From IMG/VR virus record IMGVR_UViG_3300028889_000019, positions 1 to 33,147 of that record: DNA of 33,147 nucleotides. One strand, given 5' to 3'. Shown piece after piece: positions 27,869 to 33,147 of this stretch. Position 1 is the first letter of the stretch. The number at the start of each line of letters is the position of its first letter. The stretch comes from a virus. Under the pieces are notes generated by a model that saw only the letters and a program-made list of their open reading frames with translations, made no database searches and was not told the origin of the DNA. Position numbers and translations under genes: made by a program.

Positions 27869-29228
27869 CTGGCGCCCCTAGCTCGGCCAGTATGGAATCG
27901 GCCAAGGCGTTGAGGTCTTCTAGACCACTCTGAAGGAGATCTCCCCCTTCGTCGGTCTCGTCAAAGTCCTCGTCTTCGGGATCGCCACTCGTAGGCGGAG
28001 CGGCTCCATACCCCATGTCGCTTCCGGGCTGGGGCATGTTGCTGTTGACAAGCTGATCGGCCTTCGGATCCGTGGACGGCTTGAAACCGATACCCTGACG
28101 GATCTCGTTTGCCGAAAGAATCTCGTTCCGGGTGAACTTGTCGGAGATCTCGGCGATCTGCTCCATCGGAACAAGGGCGAACGGGTCGCGGAAGAACATG
28201 ATGGAGTGCCCTTGAGAGCGAGCAGTCTTCGTCAGGAACTTCCTCTTGAACTCGTCCACTATCGCCTTGACGATCGGCTTGACCGTTCGGTTGTGATAGT
28301 TGATCATGGCCTTTTCGTCGGCCGTGCCGTCCATCACTTCCTTGGTCAGACCAAGCTCCGAATAAAGCTGAGCGATGAGGTACTCGATCTGCTTCAGGAG
28401 GTTGTTCTCGACCGGCCGGTTAAGCTGGTGGATCTTCTCCGTGCCGTCGGTGTAGGCGATCCCGTACTTCGTACCCTTGAGTTGATCCTCAATGTCCTTA
28501 CGGCGTTGCTCCGCCTGCTGACGTCGAGCTTCAGTCTTGATCACGTAGGGAAGCTGGATGATCATGTCCAGCTTGCCGGAGCTGGTCTGGTCGTCGATCG
28601 TATCCAGCATTGCCAGCTTGCGAATAAGACGCTGAAGGGTGGAGTTCGGCTCGTTCATCACCGAGTAAAGAGGGTTCTCAATAATAGCAACCATCTTTTT
28701 CGGAACGGTGATCTCTTTCCGCTGCCCGTCTCGTTCATCGTAAAGACTGACACGGACGTGCGATGGTTCCCAGCTGACGACATTACCGACACGCATCGAC
28801 TTGATGTCGAAGCCCCCGGTATCGAGCGGAGAAACGTCGGTCTCTACGGGAACTACAGCCGCGACGCCGTTCTCGAACAACGACATAGCAATATCCCGCT
28901 TGAACTGATCAGGGCCCTGGTCGAGATTGGGATTTACCTGAATGCAGTCCTGAAAACCGCTGGCTATGTCTTCGGTGTACCGCCCGACCTTGTCGGTGCG
29001 AACGTGCCGAATGTCGATTCCAGAAACATCGATCGCAAGTCGGGTGTAAATCGACGAGATAATCGAACGTTCTGTCGTGTATGACGGACGGCTGCGAGAA
29101 GGTGAGGCGTAGTGCCCCCAACCAGATCCTCCGCTATGAGCGCGAAGACCGTCGAGATAGTTCTCGTCTCGGAACGCATTCCAACCGTGCCTGAGGGTAC
29201 TCCTCACGCGGGTAAACAAGCTTGCCAC
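27861..29228 (-). CDS. Portal protein
   Basis: A 455-residue protein (GTG start with AAAGGAGGT, an ideal ribosome site). It contains RSIISSIYTRLAIDVSGIDI, LFENGVAAVVPVETD, IIQLPYVIKTEARRQQAEQR, and ELGLTKEVMDGTADEKAMIN, typical of siphovirus portals: clip, stem and wing helices followed by a helical crown. The C-terminal 60 residues are acidic and disordered (DPEDEDFDETDEGG). The portal forms the dodecameric DNA channel at the head vertex. It is placed after the terminase with only the 130-residue YGVKGMKWG gene between. Confidence 0.92.
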   Translation of the reverse strand: MASLFTRVRSTLRHGWNAFRDENYLDGLRAHSGGSGWGHYASPSRSRPSYTTERSIISSIYTRLAIDVSGIDIRHVRTDKVGRYTEDIASGFQDCIQVNPNLDQGPDQFKRDIAMSLFENGVAAVVPVETDVSPLDTGGFDIKSMRVGNVVSWEPSHVRVSLYDERDGQRKEITVPKKMVAIIENPLYSVMNEPNSTLQRLIRKLAMLDTIDDQTSSGKLDMIIQLPYVIKTEARRQQAEQRRKDIEDQLKGTKYGIAYTDGTEKIHQLNRPVENNLLKQIEYLIAQLYSELGLTKEVMDGTADEKAMINYHNRTVKPIVKAIVDEFKRKFLTKTARSQGHSIMFFRDPFALVPMEQIAEISDKFTRNEILSANEIRQGIGFKPSTDPKADQLVNSNMPQPGSDMGYGAAPPTSGDPEDEDFDETDEGGDLLQSGLEDLNALADSILAELGAPDG

Positions 29229-29266
29229 GAGTCACCTCCTTTCTGCAGAGTGACGGGCTTGTTTAC
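29212..29266 (-). promoter_or_regulatory. Hairpin enclosing the portal ribosome site
   Basis: GTAAACAAGC just after the upstream stop pairs perfectly with GCTTGTTTAC in portal codons 3-6 (29257-29266 with 29212-29221). Inside, GTCAC can pair with GTGAC. The AAAGGAGGT site and GTG start lie within the enclosed loop, so the structure could restrict portal translation. Inference from sequence only. Confidence 0.55.
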
Positions 29267-29658
29267 TATCGGTTGTAGGCGCCGCTTCGTTGCTTGTAGT
29301 CGATGACCCTAGTGGTCACTGAAGTGGCCGCAACGGCGGTCAGGCCGACGGGTCCGGCGATAAGAACTGCAGCGATCTTCTCGCCCTTGGTCGTGCGAGC
29401 CGCGGTCACTCGATCGGGATTGTTGAGGAAATCCCTAGTGGCCTTCTCGAGTTGCTTCTCTCCGCGGGCACGTTCAGCAGTGCCTCGCTTCATGTTGTCG
29501 ACCTTGTCGACCTGCACTTCGAGCTTGGCGTGTTCCGAAGCCACCCGACGACGAGCCGCTCGGATCTGCTTTCCTGATTGTCCCTTGCGGATGCCCCACT
29601 TCATGCCCTTGACGCCGTAGTGGGCAAGCTCGCCCGGCGAAGGACTTCTATCTGTCAT
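29266..29658 (-). CDS. YGVKGMKWG-motif head protein
   Basis: A 130-residue protein beginning MTDRSPSPGELAHYGVKGMK. The motif HYGVKGMKWGIR is at residues 13-24. It is followed by a basic coiled coil (RAARRRVASEHAKLEVQVDK) and a C-terminal hydrophobic helix (KIAAVLIAGPVGLTAVAATS). The motif is common near the N-terminus of head-module proteins in Gram-positive phages; its function is not established to my knowledge. A second protein with the same motif is encoded at 31409. The start overlaps the terminase stop (ATGA). Confidence 0.8.
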   Translation of the reverse strand: MTDRSPSPGELAHYGVKGMKWGIRKGQSGKQIRAARRRVASEHAKLEVQVDKVDNMKRGTAERARGEKQLEKATRDFLNNPDRVTAARTTKGEKIAAVLIAGPVGLTAVAATSVTTRVIDYKQRSGAYNR

Positions 29659-31397
29659 TCGAATTCCTCCTTATGGAGCTTGTACGCCACCCAGGCGTCC
29701 ATCAAAGCGGCGACGTTGTCGATCTTTCCTTCAGCCCGCTTCTTCAGAAGCTTCCGGTTGCCGTTCGTGTCTTCCATGGTGATCGCGTTACCCATGGCGA
29801 AAGTCATGAGCGCTTGATCAAAGAGCAAGTGTCGTTCACCACTCAGAGCCTTCATTTCCCCAAGCGGGACAGACTCTGTTCGCGCCCCCTGAATAACCTT
29901 TTCGATGCCGTGAGGCCCATTCTCCGCTTCGTAGCGGGCTACGAACTCCTTCGCGTTGTAGGGGTCGAAACCAAATGCGCGCACGTCATACATGTTTTCC
30001 TGGATGTACGTGTCCAGGTCATCGTAGACCTCCATCATGTCGAGGACCGTACCCTCAAGAACATGGAGGCTACCTTCTTCGAGGAACTCCTCATACTTCT
30101 GGCGCAAAGAGCTCTGAAGTTTGTGGAGCGTCAAAGAAGTAATGTAACTCCGGGTCTTCACCCCAAATTTGCCATTTGACAGTGGGAAGAGGAATGTGAA
30201 CGCACAGAAGTCGTCACCCTGCGAGAGGTCCGCTCCAAGAGCACATGGCATCTCCCAAAACTCACGGTGAGGATGAGGGAGTGTCTCCTCATAGGTGAAG
30301 AAGTACGTGTAACCCTCCATCGGAATCCCGAAACGCTTCGCCAGAATATCGTTCCTGGCGGCAGGAGCCTTTTCGGCTCGTTCAACGTCGAGTTGGTAGA
30401 CGTCATAAGTGACCGTCTTCCCTAGGTTCGGGTTCGCCTTCGCCCACATCGCTGGATTTGCGACCTCTTCCAGCTCATCCAGCTTGTAGTGCCAGATGGA
30501 GACGTGAGGCGCTTGGTACTCACCCTTGAGGATGTCCTGGAGCTCCAGCTTGATGGTGTCGCCACTACCATTGCGAACGGTACCTTCAGAACTGACAGCA
30601 ACGATGAGGTAGTCGTCGAGCTTCGAAGCGCCTTGCTCAATGGCACCGATGACATCCTCTCGTAGATCGCCGGACAGCCACTCGTCTACAGTCGCTACCT
30701 TCGTTCGAAGACCTTGAAGCTTGTTGATGGTCATTGGACGAACTTCGAGCATCGAACCCGTAAGGAAGTTCTCGACGCCCTTCTTGGTAGCGGCCAGCTT
30801 CACCCGGTTCACCTTGGAACCCGTGGTGTTCTGGAGAGACCCCTCGGTGAGAAATGCGAAGAGGGGACCTCGGGCCCGAACAATGGAAGTTCGAACAGGG
30901 GACATGACTTCGTCCGCCTGCTTCATTGTGGGGGCCGTGGTGATCTGATGCGTGGTACTCGAATCGATGTTCAGAAAATAGCTCTGAAGACACGACTCGT
31001 ACAGCGACTTCGCAGCACCTCGCGCAACTATGAGATACTGCTTGGTTGTCAGGCGTTTCTTGATTGTCTTGTCGACGTAACGCCCGCCCTTCTCCCCTGG
31101 CTCGTACACGCTTCGGTTCACGAAGTAGTACCAGCAGAAAATCTGCTCAGCCCACAACTTGAACGTGTCGAGTAGGTGGAGATCGCTGCCATCGGTAAGC
31201 GTGAGCTCAGCTTCGCAGTACTTGACGAAGCCCTCGACAGCATCAGGGTCGTAGTAGATGTTCGGGTTTGCGATGAGCGCGTCGATACGGTTCATCTCCA
31301 TCGAGACTTCCCGGTTGACCGGAATATCTCCACGCAACACCGCTTCACGGAACTCGCCGTAGTAGTACGGGGTCGCCGTGTTCGACAATCTCACCAC
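29655..31397 (-). CDS. Terminase large subunit
   Basis: A 580-residue packaging ATPase/nuclease. The ATPase half has a Walker A-like ARGAAKS at 125-131 and Walker B VATVDE at 234-239. A coupling-like SS pair follows in AVSSEGT (269-270). The nuclease half has candidate metal-binding aspartates D390 (GADLSQGDD), D478 (FGFDPYN) and D567 (ALMDAWV). It cuts concatemeric DNA and pumps it through the portal. The GTG start has GGGGAGGG upstream. No small terminase was recognised in the window. Confidence 0.94.
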   Translation of the reverse strand: MVRLSNTATPYYYGEFREAVLRGDIPVNREVSMEMNRIDALIANPNIYYDPDAVEGFVKYCEAELTLTDGSDLHLLDTFKLWAEQIFCWYYFVNRSVYEPGEKGGRYVDKTIKKRLTTKQYLIVARGAAKSLYESCLQSYFLNIDSSTTHQITTAPTMKQADEVMSPVRTSIVRARGPLFAFLTEGSLQNTTGSKVNRVKLAATKKGVENFLTGSMLEVRPMTINKLQGLRTKVATVDEWLSGDLREDVIGAIEQGASKLDDYLIVAVSSEGTVRNGSGDTIKLELQDILKGEYQAPHVSIWHYKLDELEEVANPAMWAKANPNLGKTVTYDVYQLDVERAEKAPAARNDILAKRFGIPMEGYTYFFTYEETLPHPHREFWEMPCALGADLSQGDDFCAFTFLFPLSNGKFGVKTRSYITSLTLHKLQSSLRQKYEEFLEEGSLHVLEGTVLDMMEVYDDLDTYIQENMYDVRAFGFDPYNAKEFVARYEAENGPHGIEKVIQGARTESVPLGEMKALSGERHLLFDQALMTFAMGNAITMEDTNGNRKLLKKRAEGKIDNVAALMDAWVAYKLHKEEFE

Positions 31398-31408
31398 TGC
31401 CCTCCCCT

Positions 31409-32467
31409 CTACCGATTGGTGACGTTACGAATAACGACGCTGGCCCCAGCACCTGCTGCCGCTGTAGCTCCGCCGGTTGCGTATGCGGCTGCGGCAGCCA
31501 AAGCACCCTTGACGCCGGTTGCGACTGCCTTGCCAGTGTCCGTCTTCATGAACTTGCGGACGTCCTCGACAGTCTTGCCGACCTTGAGTACTTTCTGAAC
31601 GGTCTGGAGGCCACGGTCCAGATCGTTAGGGTGCTGGGCAGTCATGGTGCTGTACTGTCGCTCCAGGTTCATCCGGGTAATAAGACCCTGGAGTTCCTGG
31701 TTGCTGAGCGACTGAGTACCGCTCTTGTTGATCTTGGCCTGGGCCGCGCTGGCTGCCTTGGAGTCGGCCGAAGTAGGAGCCTTCGGTTCTGAGGAAGCCT
31801 TGGCGAGTTCAGCGTCGCTTCGCCGAACACCCCACTTCATGCCCTTGACGCCGTAGTGCTCCAGAACACCTGCCAGGACATCGGGGCGGGGAGTCCCAAG
31901 ATCGGACATCGCTACCTCCATGTCATAGTCGTAGTCCTTGAGCTTGAACTCAGGGCCTGAGGAGTCGTCGAGCCACACAGCGATCCGGTTGAAGCGGACG
32001 TTGTAGAACTCGCCGTACTCCATGTCGGTTGTCTTCGCCGGGGTTTCGGGATACCCCAGAGTCAGGTGTGGGGTCCATCCCTCGAACTGTTCCGTGGAAT
32101 GGAAAGCCTGAAAGATCAGAGGGTCCTGAAGAAGTTGTTGACGAAACTCGGCGAGGTGCTTCGACCACTTCTTGTTGAAGAACAAGACGTCCGCGTTCTT
32201 GTCCCCAAGCGTCCCTCGACTTTCGACGTCGAGAGAGAACCGAGTGAGGTTGGACGCCGCATGCTCTACGAACTCCATGATGTGAACGAACTGGAACGGA
32301 GTGAACTCCGGCTCGCCCAGATACAGAAGCGTAAGATGCGGTACCTTCTCGCTGGAAACCTTGTGGACTTGGTCGTTCTCGTCAGGGAGAGCGACAACCA
32401 CGAGTTGTGTCCTGCGGTCGCTGTCGGCGTGGTTCAAGGTGCGACTGGCAGAGTCGGGTCGACCCAT
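31409..32467 (-). CDS. 2H-phosphoesterase / YGVKGMKWG fusion protein
   Basis: A 352-residue protein from ATG at 32467 (GGGAGGGAG upstream; the longer frame to 32638 lies inside the upstream gene and is rejected). Residues about 20-185 show the two HxT signatures of 2H phosphoesterases: PHLTLLYLGEP (H44, T46) and WTPHLTLGYPE (H134, T136). That family opens 2',3'- or 2',5'-linked phosphodiesters. HYGVKGMKWGVR follows at 204-215, then a helical Ala/Lys region and a C-terminal hydrophobic stretch (GALAAAAAYATGGATAAAGA). The second half matches the 29266 protein in layout, so an enzyme joined to a head-associated domain is inferred. It overlaps the adaptor gene by 34 bases. Confidence 0.85.
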   Translation of the reverse strand: MGRPDSASRTLNHADSDRRTQLVVVALPDENDQVHKVSSEKVPHLTLLYLGEPEFTPFQFVHIMEFVEHAASNLTRFSLDVESRGTLGDKNADVLFFNKKWSKHLAEFRQQLLQDPLIFQAFHSTEQFEGWTPHLTLGYPETPAKTTDMEYGEFYNVRFNRIAVWLDDSSGPEFKLKDYDYDMEVAMSDLGTPRPDVLAGVLEHYGVKGMKWGVRRSDAELAKASSEPKAPTSADSKAASAAQAKINKSGTQSLSNQELQGLITRMNLERQYSTMTAQHPNDLDRGLQTVQKVLKVGKTVEDVRKFMKTDTGKAVATGVKGALAAAAAYATGGATAAAGAGASVVIRNVTNR

Positions 32468-32805
32468 TGCTCTCCCTCCCGGATCACATTCATGCGCCAC
32501 TCGAACTCCTTGATCTGTTCCTTGAAGGATTCGAGCCCGTAAGACGTAGTCGGAGGGTCGAAGATCAGACGGAGACGGAGGTACATGTAGGTCTTGACGG
32601 CGTTGTACAGAGGACCGGCCCCGAGGAAGGCGTCCCACGTGGTCGTCTTGTCCTCGATCATGAAGCCCTCGGCTGGACCTATGCCGAGTTCGTTGAGCGT
32701 CGCGAACACAGTGTTGATGTGTATGACGATGTCGATGTCGTAAGACGTGTCATCCTCAACCAGACCCAGAAGTTTCTTGGTCTGAGTGAGTATGCTCTGT
32801 GGCAC
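32434..32805 (-). CDS. Head-tail adaptor (gp6-like)
   Basis: A 123-residue helical protein: LTQTKKLLGLVEDDTSYDID, IVIHINTVFATLNELGIGPA, WDAFLGAGPLYNAVKTYMYL, LRLIFDPPTTSYGLESFKEQ. The order IHIN, LGIGP, YxxLRLxFDPP is typical of small gp6-like head-tail connector proteins. The GTG at 32805 is preferred (AGGAGG at eight bases); a GTG three codons earlier touches the ribosome site. It would attach to the portal ring. It sits unusually far upstream, before the terminase rather than after the capsid. Confidence 0.75.
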   Translation of the reverse strand: MPQSILTQTKKLLGLVEDDTSYDIDIVIHINTVFATLNELGIGPAEGFMIEDKTTTWDAFLGAGPLYNAVKTYMYLRLRLIFDPPTTSYGLESFKEQIKEFEWRMNVIREGEQWVDPTLPVAP

Positions 32806-32837
32806 GTGAGACACCTCCTCTCATTTTGAAGGGTTGA

Positions 32838-33147
32838 TTACCGGCGGGCCCTGACCTGCCTGTTGACCTCCTTCTGGACGGCAACAGGGTCATAGCCGGC
32901 CTCCTTGAGATCCCTGGAACGGCTCGGGTCGTCACCCCACTTGCCGGCGAGAACCTCCGCGGCAAGAGTCTTGATGGACTTGGGACCCCTCTTCGGGTTC
33001 ATCAGCTCGTCGACGCGAGCCTGGACCTTCTCGGGGTCGTAGCCCGCCGCAAGAAGCTTGCGGACTCGGGCCGGACCGTTGTTCCACTTGCCGGCGATGA
33101 CTTCCTTGGCGAGCTGGTCGACCGTCTTCCTGGCGGGGGTGGAGGGG
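32838..33147 (-). CDS. Endolysin C-terminus with two CW_7 repeats (partial)
   Basis: The gene runs off the right edge; 102 residues are visible. A linker (PSTPARK) is followed by two CW_7 (Cpl-7) cell-wall-binding repeats: TVDQLAKEVIAGKWNNGPAR with LLAAGYDPEKVQARVDEL, and SIKTLAAEVLAGKWGDDPSR with LKEAGYDPVAVQKEV. Cpl-7 repeats bind the muramyl-peptide part of peptidoglycan with broad species range. The catalytic domain is outside the window. The likely product is the phage endolysin, or another wall hydrolase. It ends 32 bases before the adaptor start. Confidence 0.88.
   Translation of the reverse strand, partial: PSTPARKTVDQLAKEVIAGKWNNGPARVRKLLAAGYDPEKVQARVDELMNPKRGPKSIKTLAAEVLAGKWGDDPSRSRDLKEAGYDPVAVQKEVNRQVRARR

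Noticed and set aside
31409-32638. Longer form of the 2H fusion starting at 32638
   Set aside because: The extra 57 residues are low-quality, lie inside the adaptor gene in another frame, and the ATG at 32467 has a strong ribosome site.
1-33147. Search by eye for tRNA genes, integrase, attachment sites and insertion sequences
   Set aside because: No cloverleaf-like segments, recombinase motifs or transposase genes were found; all sizeable gaps are explained by the elements listed.

Overview
The window is about 33 kb of a tailed-phage genome, or a prophage, of siphovirus type. All credible genes lie on the minus strand, so transcription runs from high to low coordinates. The DNA is GC-rich. 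Several families point to a Gram-positive host, most likely an actinobacterium: CW_7 (Cpl-7) cell-wall repeats, a Gp37-like tail protein, an r1t-type holin, and Ig-like tails on both the capsid and the tail tube. The host cannot be fixed from this window. No tRNA, rRNA, CRISPR array, insertion sequence, integrase or attachment site was seen.

Following transcription, the head and packaging module comes first (33147 to 25309). It holds the C-terminal end of a CW_7 endolysin, a head-tail adaptor, a protein fusing a 2H-phosphoesterase to a YGVKGMKWG-type virion domain, the large terminase, a second YGVKGMKWG protein, the portal, a basic coiled-coil protein and a 684-residue protease-scaffold-capsid-Ig polyprotein with a strong internal ribosome binding site. 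The connector and tail module follows (25291 to 11020). It holds a stopper, a terminator-like protein, the tail tube, an assembly chaperone, a second tail-tube paralogue, a lectin-like tail protein, a tail fibre, a gp10-like protein, the 1825-residue tape measure, Dit, a Gp37-like hub and an Fn3 protein. A lysis group (10997 to 9882) has a membrane protein, a holin and a DUF3307-like membrane protein.

The last 9.8 kb (9865 to 1) is the unusual part. It is a cassette of about 23 mostly tiny genes, most encoding one-helix membrane proteins. Ten of these genes are preceded by a near-identical start-associated element: a TCGCA box, a TTACA box, a TATAAT-like hexamer, GAGACCCCTAC, then an AAAGGA ribosome site. 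Many are followed by a stereotyped hairpin with a TACAW loop that looks like a terminator. Much of the cassette is therefore built from one-gene transcription units that share one control signal. The same region holds a secreted NlpC/P60 enzyme, a DUF6353-type membrane protein, a lipocalin-like anchored protein, and three proteins that share a small C-terminal Gly-Trp domain. The window opens on a perfect 28-bp inverted repeat.

Genes shorter than about 60 codons were found by reading the intergenic DNA directly. Functions come from motif recognition and gene order only; no database search was run.
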